A stretch of 64,000 nt of DNA from Lachnospiraceae bacterium (GTDB lineage Bacteria; Bacillota; Clostridia; Lachnospirales; Lachnospiraceae): assembly GCA_017622875.1 (NCBI GenBank), contig JAGAQG010000024.1, forward strand, positions 1 through 64,000. The letters are read 5' to 3'. Both the position numbers and the translations under genes were made by a program. Shown one piece after another: positions 35,270 to 43,204 of the stretch. The notes under the pieces were generated by a model that was not told the DNA's origin, ran no database searches, and saw nothing but the letters and a program-made list of their open reading frames with translations. Position 1 is the stretch's first letter; every line of letters starts with the position of its first letter.

Positions 35270-35716
35270 ATGGATTTAGAAAAAATTGAAGGATTGGTAA
35301 AGATTATTGAAAATTCTTCCCTGACAGAATTTACTTTAAAGGACGGAGATTTAAAGATTACCATGAGTAAGTTAGAGCATCCTCCGGTAGTGGCAGCGGG
35401 AGCACCGATGATGCCTCCACAGATGCCAGCAGCACCTGCACCGGCAGCGGAAGCAGCAAAGGAAGAAAGTGATGACATTGTATTTATCACTTCTCCGATT
35501 GTTGGTACGTTCTATTCTGCTGCAGCACCGGATGTACCGGCCTTTGTAAAGGTAGGAGATCAGGTAAAGAGTGGCCAGACAGTGTGTATTTTGGAAGCAA
35601 TGAAGCTGATGAATGAAATTCAGAGTGATTTTGACTGTGAAATCGAAGCAGTTTTGGTAAGTAACGAACAGAAAGTAGAATACGGCCAGCCTTTATTCCG
35701 TGTAAAAAAACTTTAA
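35270..35716 (+). CDS. accB: Biotin carboxyl carrier protein
   Basis: A 148-residue BCCP. An N-terminal region and an Ala/Pro linker (about residues 38-65) precede the biotinyl domain, with Lys112 in EAMKLMNEI as the biotin attachment site. It normally serves acetyl-CoA carboxylase, but no carboxyltransferase accA or accD is in the cluster. Placement between pxpC and a biotin carboxylase suggests a dedicated carrier for the pxp complex. GAAGGAGG precedes the ATG. Confidence 0.9.
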   Translation: MDLEKIEGLVKIIENSSLTEFTLKDGDLKITMSKLEHPPVVAAGAPMMPPQMPAAPAPAAEAAKEESDDIVFITSPIVGTFYSAAAPDVPAFVKVGDQVKSGQTVCILEAMKLMNEIQSDFDCEIEAVLVSNEQKVEYGQPLFRVKKL

Positions 35717-35739
35717 TCCGGACATAAGGAGGCTTAGAT

Positions 35740-37086
35740 ATGTTTAACAAGATTTTAATCGCCAACCGTGGTGAGATTGCGGTGCGTATTATCCGTGCCT
35801 GCAGAAATATCGGTATCCGCAGTGTGGCTGTTTATTCCAAAGAGGATGCAAAGAGCCTTCATGTGCAGCTGGCAGACCAGCGAATCTGCATTGGCGAAGG
35901 CCCGGCAAGAAACAGCTATCTGAACATGGACCGTATCATTTCCGCAGCAAAAAATATGGGCGCAGATGCGATTCATCCGGGATTTGGCTTTTTATCAGAA
36001 AATAGTGAATTTGTCCGTAAATGTGAGGAAAACGGAATTACATTTATCGGACCGACAGCGGATGTCATCGACAAAATGGGAAATAAATCCCAGGCAAGAA
36101 AGACCATGATGGAAGCAGGCGTTCCGGTAGTTCCGGGGACAAAAGAGCCTGTTTATGATGCAGAAGTGGGAAAAGCACTTGCAAAAGAAATCGGCTATCC
36201 TGTTATGATCAAGGCATCTTCCGGCGGCGGCGGCAAGGGTATGCGTGTCGCAAAATCCGAGGATGAATTTGAGTTTCAGTTCAATGTGGCACAGAGAGAA
36301 TCGGCCAATGCATTTGGAGATGACACCATGTACATTGAACGATTTGTGGAAAATCCACGTCATGTAGAGATTCAGATCATGGCAGATGAGCATGGAAATG
36401 TAGTTGCATTAGGGGACAGAGATTGTTCCGTACAGAGAAATCATCAGAAGCTGATTGAAGAATCTCCTTCACCAGCCATCAATGAAGAGACACGCCAGAA
36501 GATGAACGAAGTAGCAGTTCTTGCAGCAAAAACGGTAGATTACACTAATGCCGGAACCATTGAATTTATCGTAAGTCCGAAGGAAGAATTCTTTTTTATG
36601 GAAATGAATACCCGAATTCAGGTAGAGCATGGTGTGACTGAGATGGTAACAGGCACAGACCTGATTGTAGAGCAGATTCGCGTAGCAATGGGGGAACCTT
36701 TAAGTTTTACGCAGGAAGACGTGAAGCTTCGCGGTCATGCCATCGAATGTCGTATCAATGCAGAGATTCCGGAAAAGAATTTTATGCCAAGTCCTGGAAA
36801 AGTCACAAACTTACTTCTTCCGGCAGGCAATGGGGTACGTGTGGACAGCATGTTGTATACTGGTTACAATATTCCGGCAGAATATGATTCCATGATCGCA
36901 AAAATCATCGTGCATGCACCGACCAGAGAGGCTGCGATCAGGAAGATGAGAGCAGCACTGGATGAAACTCTGATTATGGGGATTGAGACAAACCTTGATT
37001 TCCAGTATCAGATCATGAAACATCCGGTATTCTGTGAAGGTAAAGCCGACACAGGCTTTATCGAAAGCATTATGCATATGAAATAA
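35740..37086 (+). CDS. accC: Biotin carboxylase
   Basis: A 448-residue ATP-grasp biotin carboxylase that carboxylates the BCCP biotin with bicarbonate and ATP. Typical elements are FNKILIANRGEIAVRIIRAC at the start, the glycine loop KASSGGGGKGMRVAKS, the catalytic EMNTRIQVEHGVTEMVTG and the C-terminal ECRINAE. Within the pxp operon it may not serve fatty-acid synthesis. AAGGAGG lies before the ATG, and pxpA follows after 12 bases. Confidence 0.93.
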   Translation: MFNKILIANRGEIAVRIIRACRNIGIRSVAVYSKEDAKSLHVQLADQRICIGEGPARNSYLNMDRIISAAKNMGADAIHPGFGFLSENSEFVRKCEENGITFIGPTADVIDKMGNKSQARKTMMEAGVPVVPGTKEPVYDAEVGKALAKEIGYPVMIKASSGGGGKGMRVAKSEDEFEFQFNVAQRESANAFGDDTMYIERFVENPRHVEIQIMADEHGNVVALGDRDCSVQRNHQKLIEESPSPAINEETRQKMNEVAVLAAKTVDYTNAGTIEFIVSPKEEFFFMEMNTRIQVEHGVTEMVTGTDLIVEQIRVAMGEPLSFTQEDVKLRGHAIECRINAEIPEKNFMPSPGKVTNLLLPAGNGVRVDSMLYTGYNIPAEYDSMIAKIIVHAPTREAAIRKMRAALDETLIMGIETNLDFQYQIMKHPVFCEGKADTGFIESIMHMK

Positions 37087-37098
37087 GGAGAATTTTAA

Positions 37099-37866
37099 AT
37101 GTATCGTGTAGATTTGAACAGTGACCTTGGCGAAAGCTTTGGAAACTATAAAATTGGGATGGATGATAAGGTCATTCCACTGATTGCTTCGGCAAACGTG
37201 GCTTGCGGTTATCATGCATCTGATCCGGTAGTGATGGATAAAACAATCAAAATGGCGAAGGAAGCCGGAGTGCGCGTAGGGGCGCACCCGGGATTTCCGG
37301 ACCTGATGGGCTTTGGACGCAGAAATATGAATGTATCTCCTGCGGAAGCAAAAGCTTATACGACTTATCAGTTAGGTGCTTTGGGTGCTTTCTGTAAAGC
37401 ACATGGCGTAAAAATGCAGCATGTGAAGCCGCATGGAGCCATGTACAATATGGCTGCCAAAGACTACAAACTGGCAATGGCCATCTGCGAAGCAATTAAA
37501 GAATATGATGACAATCTGATCGTTATGGCACTTTCCGGCGGTGAAATGATTCGTGCTGCAAAAGATTTGGGACTTCGCACTGCACTGGAAGTTTTCGCAG
37601 ATCGTGCTTACGAGGAAGACGGTTCTTTGGTTGACCGACGAAAAGAAGGCGCAATGATTACAGACGAAAACCTTGCCATTGACCGCGTTGTCCGCATGAT
37701 CAAGGAACAGAAAGTGACTGCGATCACTGGAAAAGATATTCCAATCAAAGCAGATTCCGTTTGTGTACATGGAGATGGCGAAAAAGCGCTGGCATTTGTG
37801 GCGAAGATTCGTGAGAGATTGGCAGAAGAAGGAATAGAGATCTGTTCACTGGATAAAATTGTATAG
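37099..37866 (+). CDS. pxpA: 5-oxoprolinase subunit PxpA (LamB/YcsF family)
   Basis: A 255-residue LamB/YcsF protein, the catalytic-barrel subunit of the PxpABC 5-oxoprolinase. The start [16 protein letters not shown] and the block [13 protein letters not shown], followed by [16 protein letters not shown], are diagnostic. It is the last gene of the operon. Pyroglutamate arises spontaneously from glutamine and from peptides, so the operon is a scavenging and damage-clearance route yielding glutamate. Confidence 0.94.
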   Translation: MYRVDLNSDLGESFGNYKIGMDDKVIPLIASANVACGYHASDPVVMDKTIKMAKEAGVRVGAHPGFPDLMGFGRRNMNVSPAEAKAYTTYQLGALGAFCKAHGVKMQHVKPHGAMYNMAAKDYKLAMAICEAIKEYDDNLIVMALSGGEMIRAAKDLGLRTALEVFADRAYEEDGSLVDRRKEGAMITDENLAIDRVVRMIKEQKVTAITGKDIPIKADSVCVHGDGEKALAFVAKIRERLAEEGIEICSLDKIV

Positions 37867-37873
37867 ATGAAAT

Positions 37874-37908
37874 AAAAGCAGGCTTGTCAAATGATAAGTC
37901 TGCTTTTT
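37874..37908 (+). terminator. Terminator of the pxp operon
   Basis: AAAAGCAGGCTT pairs with AAGTCTGCTTTT (one wobble) across a 10-base loop and continues into T residues. Confidence 0.75.
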
Positions 37909-37929
37909 GTGAGTGTAAAGGGGTAATTT

Positions 37930-40269
37930 ATGATTCGACAGCTGGATAAAGTGTTTATTTTAGATACAAAGAATACAACCTATTGCTTTCAGGTATTGGA
38001 AAGTGGTCATTTAGAACATCTATATTATGGAAAGAAGCTTCGCATTGATGAAGCAGATGACGTAAAGAGTCTGGCGGAAAAACAGGCATTTCCACCGGGA
38101 AACTCTAATGTGTATGATGCAAAATTCCCAAGTTTGTCCTTGGAAAATATGCGTCTTGAAATGTCTTCTTATGGAAAGAGCGATATCAGAGAGCCATTTA
38201 TTGAAGTGATTCATGCAGATGGAAGCTATACGTCAGATTTTCTTTATGAAACTGCAGTGATCAAAAAGGGAAAAGAGCCCCTTGAAACATTGCCATCCTC
38301 CTATGAAGATAATGGAGAACTTCAGGAACTGACAGTTTTTTTAAAAGACAAACAATATGGTCTGACTTTGGAACTGCATTATGGCGTGTTTGAAGACAGG
38401 GACGTAATCTCCCGCAGTGCAAAATTTATCAATACCAGTGATGAAGTTGTGAAACTGACGCGTCTGATGAGTACCCAGTTGGACTTTGAAGATGCAGGAT
38501 ATATTCTGACAACTTTTAATGGAAACTGGGCAAGAGAAATGTATCGCCATGACGCACTGGTGGGTATTGGAAAAATGGTCAATGCTTCTTATGCCGGAAC
38601 TTCTTCAAATCGTGCGAATCCTTTTGTCATGTTATCCACACAAGGAACGACAGAAGATACAGGACTATGTTATGGATTTAATTTGATTTACAGTGGAAAT
38701 CATTATGAAGCAGTGGAAGTAAACAGTCATGGTAAGACCAGAATTGTGACAGGTATCAATCCACAGTCTTTCTGTTTTATGATCGAGCCGGGACAGAAAT
38801 TTGAATCGCCGGAAGCAGTGATGACAGTCTCCTGCGAAGGATATAATGGGATGAGCCATCACATGCATGAATTTGTCCGCGAATGCATTGTCCGTGGTGA
38901 ATGGAAGAAGAAAGTAAGACCGGTCCTTTTAAACAGTTGGGAAGCGGCATATTTTGATATTAATGAATCAAAACTTTTAAAACTTGCCAAAGCAGGAAAG
39001 GAAGCAGGCATTGAGCTGTTTGTCATGGATGATGGCTGGTTTGGGACAAGAAATGATGATAAACAGTCTCTTGGCGATTGGCATGTAAATAAAAAGAAGC
39101 TGCCGGGCGGACTTAAAAGTCTGTGTGATAAAGTTAATGCACTGGGCCTTGATTTTGGTATCTGGGTAGAGCCGGAAATGGTCAATACGGAGAGCGGTCT
39201 TTATAAGGCTCATTCGGAATGGGTCATGGAAATTCCGGGAAAACCACATTCAGAAGGAAGAAATCAGAGAATTTTAGACTTTGCAAATCCGGAGGTTGTG
39301 GATTTTATTACGGAGCAGATGACCAATATCTTTTCTTCAGCAAATATCTCCTATGTGAAATGGGATATGAACCGTATTTTCTCAGATTATTATTCCCAGT
39401 ATCTGAAACCTGAACAGCAGGGAGAAGTGGCACACCGCTATATGATGGGACTTTATCGGTTAATGAAGACGTTGACAGAGCGGTTTCCACATATTTTGTT
39501 TGAGGGCTGTGCTTCTGGCGGCAATCGTTTTGACCTCGGCATTTTATGCTATTTCCCACAAATCTGGGCAAGTGACGATACGGATGCAATTTATCGCGCA
39601 AAAGGCCAGACAGGTTACAGCTACGGATATCCAATGTCTGTAGTTACAGCTCATGTATCAGCATGTCCGAATCACCAGACACTTCGTATGACACCGCTTG
39701 CTACCCGATTTAACGTAGCAGCGTTTGGAGTTCTTGGATATGAATGTAACCTCTGTGATATGAAGAAGGAAGAAGTTGCGGAAATCAAAGAACAGATTGC
39801 ACTGTATAAGAAATGGCGTGAAGTACTCCAGTTTGGTACATTTTACCGCGGACGCAGCGGAAAGCTTCATGAATGGACTTGTGTCAGCCCTGATAAATCA
39901 AAGGCTGTAGGAATGATTGTACAGGAACTGGTAGAGCCGAATACGCACTTTGAGCAGTATTTTGCAAAAGGACTGGATGAAAATAAAAAATATCATTTCT
40001 ATAATATAGAAAAGAAAAGAGATGTGAAACCATTTGGGGATCTGTTAAATACAATTTCGCCGGTACATATTAAATATGATTCTCTGGTGCATAAAGCAAT
40101 TGACAAATTTTTAAAAATGCCGGGAGAAAAGGAAGATTATACTTCCTATGGAAATGTCCTGATGAGCGGTGTGAAGCTGCAGAGTGCCTTTGGCGGAACA
40201 GGGTATAACGAAAATACAAGATACTTCCAGGACTTTGAGTCCCGCCTGTATTTCATGGAGGAAGCTTAA
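37930..40269 (+). CDS. Alpha-galactosidase, GH36
   Basis: A 779-residue cytosolic GH36 enzyme that removes alpha-1,6-galactose from raffinose-family sugars and melibiose. The N-terminal beta-sandwich is followed by the barrel with FVMDDGWFG, FGIWVEPEMVN, the nucleophile aspartate in YVKWDMNR near residue 479 and the acid/base aspartate in SDDTDAIYR near 548. No signal peptide is visible. There is no adjacent sugar transporter or AraC/LacI regulator, so uptake genes lie elsewhere. Its stop codon shares TTAA with the stop of the convergent MATE gene. Confidence 0.95.
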   Translation: MIRQLDKVFILDTKNTTYCFQVLESGHLEHLYYGKKLRIDEADDVKSLAEKQAFPPGNSNVYDAKFPSLSLENMRLEMSSYGKSDIREPFIEVIHADGSYTSDFLYETAVIKKGKEPLETLPSSYEDNGELQELTVFLKDKQYGLTLELHYGVFEDRDVISRSAKFINTSDEVVKLTRLMSTQLDFEDAGYILTTFNGNWAREMYRHDALVGIGKMVNASYAGTSSNRANPFVMLSTQGTTEDTGLCYGFNLIYSGNHYEAVEVNSHGKTRIVTGINPQSFCFMIEPGQKFESPEAVMTVSCEGYNGMSHHMHEFVRECIVRGEWKKKVRPVLLNSWEAAYFDINESKLLKLAKAGKEAGIELFVMDDGWFGTRNDDKQSLGDWHVNKKKLPGGLKSLCDKVNALGLDFGIWVEPEMVNTESGLYKAHSEWVMEIPGKPHSEGRNQRILDFANPEVVDFITEQMTNIFSSANISYVKWDMNRIFSDYYSQYLKPEQQGEVAHRYMMGLYRLMKTLTERFPHILFEGCASGGNRFDLGILCYFPQIWASDDTDAIYRAKGQTGYSYGYPMSVVTAHVSACPNHQTLRMTPLATRFNVAAFGVLGYECNLCDMKKEEVAEIKEQIALYKKWREVLQFGTFYRGRSGKLHEWTCVSPDKSKAVGMIVQELVEPNTHFEQYFAKGLDENKKYHFYNIEKKRDVKPFGDLLNTISPVHIKYDSLVHKAIDKFLKMPGEKEDYTSYGNVLMSGVKLQSAFGGTGYNENTRYFQDFESRLYFMEEA

Positions 40270-41600
40270 TGCTTCCTGCTTTCTCCATGAAATGCCAGCA
40301 TAAATACAATTCCCTTGCAAATACTTGTGATGGTAAGTGCCCACCAGATACCATGAAGCCCAAGTGCTGTGTGACTTAAAAGATAAGCCAGCGGAATTCT
40401 TGAACCTGTGAAAATGACACTGATCATACTGCAAAGCTTGGTATTCCCAAGGCCTGAAATGGCGCCGCTGGAAACAATTTCCACACACATGAATGGTTCT
40501 CCAATACCGATTATGACAAGGTAACCAACAGCGGTAACGATAACGTCTGGTTCGTGGAAGAAAACACTTGCAATCCCCTCTGGGAACAGGATAAATAATA
40601 CTCCGATTAGGGCTCCCCAGACAGCAATCGTGGCTGCAGAAAGATAATAACCTTTTTTGACGCGGTCGATTTTTCCAGCACCGAAGTTCTGCGCAGAAAA
40701 TGCATTTAAGGCTGCTGCGAACCCATCCGCCACGTTCCATGTAATAGACTCAATCTGTCCTCCTACACGCTGAGTTGCGATGGCCCCATCTCCGAAGGAT
40801 GATACCATACGGGTCAGTACCATGGAAAATGCGCAGTAAAGAGAACTCTGAAGTGCAGCCGGTGCACCGATTCTGAAAATTGTTTTTAAATAATCCATCC
40901 CTGGAAACTTGAACACATTTGCGGATTTTAACAGGTTTTTTGATTTTGGACGATAAATATCAAAAATAAGGACCAAGGTTACCAGAATCTGTGCAAACAC
41001 AGTTGCGATGGCAGCACCAGTCACTTCTAATCTCGGAAATGGACCGATTCCTAAAATAAGCAGCGGATCTAAAACCATATTTGTTACAAGGCCGATAAAG
41101 TTGGCTTTTAAAGGTGTTTTTGAATCTCCTTGTGCAGTGAACAGACCGGTTAAGGTGTAGCCTACATAAGAGAAAAGAATTAACCCGCAGGTAATCTGTA
41201 AGTAGATCTTTGCATGTTTTATTGTCTGTGGTGTCTCAAGATTAAAAAAAGCAACCATCGGATCTGCGAAAAGAATAGATACAGCACCAAACAGAATGCT
41301 GAAAAATACAACGACCCAAAGAGAGGTCACGGCATATTTTTTTGCTTCCTCTGTATTTCCTTTTCCAAGTTCCTGAGCTGCAGGGACCTGCCCGCCCATG
41401 CGGGCAAGCGTTGAAAGACCCTGTGCAAGCCACACATACATGCCGCCGACACCTACACCTGCAACTGCGCTGGAGCCTAAGGTTCCAATCCATGCTAGAT
41501 CGGTGATGCTGTAAGCCGTCGCAAGAAATGCAGAGGCCATAATTGGTAGGGAAAGCTTCATCAGTACTTTAAAGATGGAGCCTTCAGTTAACTTTTGCAT
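40266..41600 (-). CDS. MATE family multidrug/cation efflux transporter
   Basis: A 444-residue MATE exporter with about 12 helices in two homologous halves. Typical segments are LPIMASAFLATAYSITDLAWIG near the start and GDSKTPLKANFIGLVTNMVLDP (recognised by SKTPLKANFIGLVTNMVLDP) in the first half. It exports drugs or organic cations against sodium or protons. GGAGAA precedes the ATG. It lies 14 bases downstream of a small FTR-like protein with which it is probably co-transcribed. Confidence 0.92.
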   Translation of the reverse strand: MQKLTEGSIFKVLMKLSLPIMASAFLATAYSITDLAWIGTLGSSAVAGVGVGGMYVWLAQGLSTLARMGGQVPAAQELGKGNTEEAKKYAVTSLWVVVFFSILFGAVSILFADPMVAFFNLETPQTIKHAKIYLQITCGLILFSYVGYTLTGLFTAQGDSKTPLKANFIGLVTNMVLDPLLILGIGPFPRLEVTGAAIATVFAQILVTLVLIFDIYRPKSKNLLKSANVFKFPGMDYLKTIFRIGAPAALQSSLYCAFSMVLTRMVSSFGDGAIATQRVGGQIESITWNVADGFAAALNAFSAQNFGAGKIDRVKKGYYLSAATIAVWGALIGVLFILFPEGIASVFFHEPDVIVTAVGYLVIIGIGEPFMCVEIVSSGAISGLGNTKLCSMISVIFTGSRIPLAYLLSHTALGLHGIWWALTITSICKGIVFMLAFHGESRKH

Positions 41601-41614
41601 GTTAAATTCTCCGT

Positions 41615-41815
41615 TTATTCTTTAGATTTGTAGTAGAGCATGCAGTGACAATACCCTTCAAATTCAGGGTCTGAAATCTGCTCTTTAAATTCCTTACACA
41701 TACCTTTGTTTTCTGGAATCATTTCCAGACGACATGGACAATAACCATTTTTCTTCTTTAAGCCTTCTTTAATAGCAGCAACAAGTTCTTTATCTTCATT
41801 TAATCGAATTGCCAT
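41615..41815 (-). CDS. Ferredoxin:thioredoxin reductase catalytic-chain-like small protein
   Basis: A 66-residue protein with cysteines in the pattern YCPCR...GMCKEF...YCHC, matching the 4Fe-4S and redox-disulfide CPC and CHC motifs of the FTR beta subunit. Stand-alone FTR-like proteins exist in many anaerobes and may reduce thioredoxin-like partners with ferredoxin. GGAGGTATTTT precedes the ATG. The link to the downstream MATE gene is unexplained. Confidence 0.8.
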   Translation of the reverse strand: MAIRLNEDKELVAAIKEGLKKKNGYCPCRLEMIPENKGMCKEFKEQISDPEFEGYCHCMLYYKSKE

Positions 41816-41844
41816 AAAATACCTCCATTTAACACAGTATAGAG

Positions 41845-41853
41845 ATTATAACA
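41845..41853 (-). promoter_or_regulatory. Extended -10 promoter of the FTR-like/MATE operon
   Basis: On the minus strand TGTTATAAT forms an extended -10 box about 30 bases upstream of the start; the -35 is weak. Confidence 0.5.
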
Positions 41854-41951
41854 TGCTTTGAATTCCTAGAAAACAGGAAAATAAGTATTTGTTATCGGCG
41901 GTGAACTGGACCGGATCGTAGGTGAAAGCTAATTTCTGAAAAAAGAAATTG

Positions 41952-41980
41952 TTGACATAAGAAAAATCCTATTTTATACT
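41952..41980 (+). promoter_or_regulatory. Promoter upstream of the CAP lipoprotein gene
   Basis: A perfect TTGACA (41952-41957) and TATACT (41975-41980) are separated by 17 bases. A terminator-like hairpin begins immediately after it. Confidence 0.85.
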
Positions 41981-42014
41981 AAAAGCGAATCATCGATGAG
42001 ATGGTTCGCTTTTT
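41981..42014 (+). terminator. Leader terminator hairpin directly after the promoter
   Basis: AAAAGCGAATCATC pairs with GATGGTTCGCTTTT (one wobble) around GATGA, ending in a T-run. The predicted transcription start lies at or inside the left arm, so full-length transcripts of the downstream gene need antitermination, another promoter or an alternative start. Confidence 0.75.
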
Positions 42015-42029
42015 GAATATTCAAAAAGC

Positions 42030-42119
42030 AAACATTCCTGTCATGTGGCGTTTCGCCGCAATTATCCAAAACATTTTTAATTGAATGAATGCAGTTAAAT
42101 TGCCGGTTAATTGTATTCA
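42030..42119 (+). other. Structured 5' leader of the CAP lipoprotein gene
   Basis: The 318-base interval 41817-42134 holds no gene. After the leader terminator it contains a small hairpin TGTGGCG/CGCCGCA (about 42037-42053). A larger stem has TGAATGCA (42086-42093) pairing with TGTATTCA (42112-42119), extended inward by TTAA/TTAA. I do not recognise a known riboswitch class. The coding sequence begins 16 bases later. Confidence 0.45.
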
Positions 42120-42134
42120 AAAAGAGAATATGTT

Positions 42135-43172
42135 ATGAAGAAAAATTTAATAAAGAGCAAGCGATGGGTTTATGCGATGGCAGTGATTTATGCGATGGCT
42201 TCTTTGAGTGCGTGTGCATCGAATCCAGGTGCTGAGAGCGCAGAAGTTAGAGAATTTGCTGTAACTGAAGTGCAGAAAAATGAAGAAATGACCGAAAAAA
42301 CTTCTGAAAACGTGGAACATATCGGGGAAGAAACAGATAATCTGGCACCGGAAGGTATCTTAAAAGGGCATTTTCTGATTGCATCGGAAACGATTGTTCC
42401 AGAGGATTTTATCGAGCAGGTAACAGATTTTTCGGAATTTACAAAAGGATTTCGAAATATCCGGATGATTTATGATGAATCTAAAGCGATGGAAATGCTT
42501 GAAAATGGATTCGAAAATCTGGACATTATCAGAGAAGATCCTGATTTTATGGGGATTTTTGGACTGCGCTGGGATATGTCTGACTGCTGCTATGAAGAAA
42601 CAGGGTGTTCCGGTGACTCTCTGCAGAAGGAATTTTTGCCGGAAAAAAGTGGACTGTATGAACTGGAAGTGGTAGCTGCTGACATATATGGAAATGCAAG
42701 TGCGGCAAAAGTTTATGTGCTTTATGAACAGGCCGCTACGACGTTGTCAGAGTTCGAAAGGTATGTGACAGAAAATACGCAGACAACATCAAATGGACTG
42801 AATCGTGGAAAGGCAGAGGAAGCATTTGCCAAGGTTAATGAACAGCGTGCCGCCAATGGAGTTTCTGTCCTTGCATGGGATGAATCCCTGTATGAGCTTG
42901 CCGGTATGCGAGCAGAAGAGCTAGTATCAAATTTTTCCCATGAGCGCCCGGATGGAAGCTATGTAGGGGATGTGATCATCCGACAATATGGCGCATCAGG
43001 CTGTGGAGAAAACATTGCAGCCAATTACAGCTCCACGACCAATCTGATAAATGGCTGGATGAATTCTCAGGGGCATAAAGAAAATATATTAAACAGCAGA
43101 TTTAACGCTGGTGTTATGGCGTGCTATTGCCATGATGGAAGTTATTACTGGGTAAATCTGTTCAAACAGTAA
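42135..43172 (+). CDS. CAP-domain (SCP-like) lipoprotein
   Basis: A 345-residue secreted lipoprotein. The signal peptide ends in a lipobox LSAC with Cys27 as the lipidated residue. A variable middle region (about 35-215) of unknown fold precedes the CAP domain of about 120 residues: AFAKVNEQRAANGVSVLAWD, SHERPDG, GENIAAN and MNSQGHKENILNSRF. CAP domains occur in secreted proteins of unclear function, some binding lipids or acting as proteases. The ribosome site before ATG 42135 is weak (AAAGAG), and the leader is structured. Confidence 0.85.
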   Translation: MKKNLIKSKRWVYAMAVIYAMASLSACASNPGAESAEVREFAVTEVQKNEEMTEKTSENVEHIGEETDNLAPEGILKGHFLIASETIVPEDFIEQVTDFSEFTKGFRNIRMIYDESKAMEMLENGFENLDIIREDPDFMGIFGLRWDMSDCCYEETGCSGDSLQKEFLPEKSGLYELEVVAADIYGNASAAKVYVLYEQAATTLSEFERYVTENTQTTSNGLNRGKAEEAFAKVNEQRAANGVSVLAWDESLYELAGMRAEELVSNFSHERPDGSYVGDVIIRQYGASGCGENIAANYSSTTNLINGWMNSQGHKENILNSRFNAGVMACYCHDGSYYWVNLFKQ

Positions 43173-43204
43173 ACGAAAGAACATTTTAGCAGAAAGGAAT
43201 GTTT

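Noticed and set aside
40111..40740. A 209-codon minus-strand open frame overlapping the MATE gene in another frame
   Set aside because: The MATE frame is clearly the coding one; this translation has no motif and abnormal Cys/Trp/Arg content.
41880..41940. Cyclic-di-GMP-type riboswitch before the CAP gene
   Set aside because: The segment with GGTGAACTGG has no match to the conserved core of either class that I can see, and it lies upstream of the promoter.
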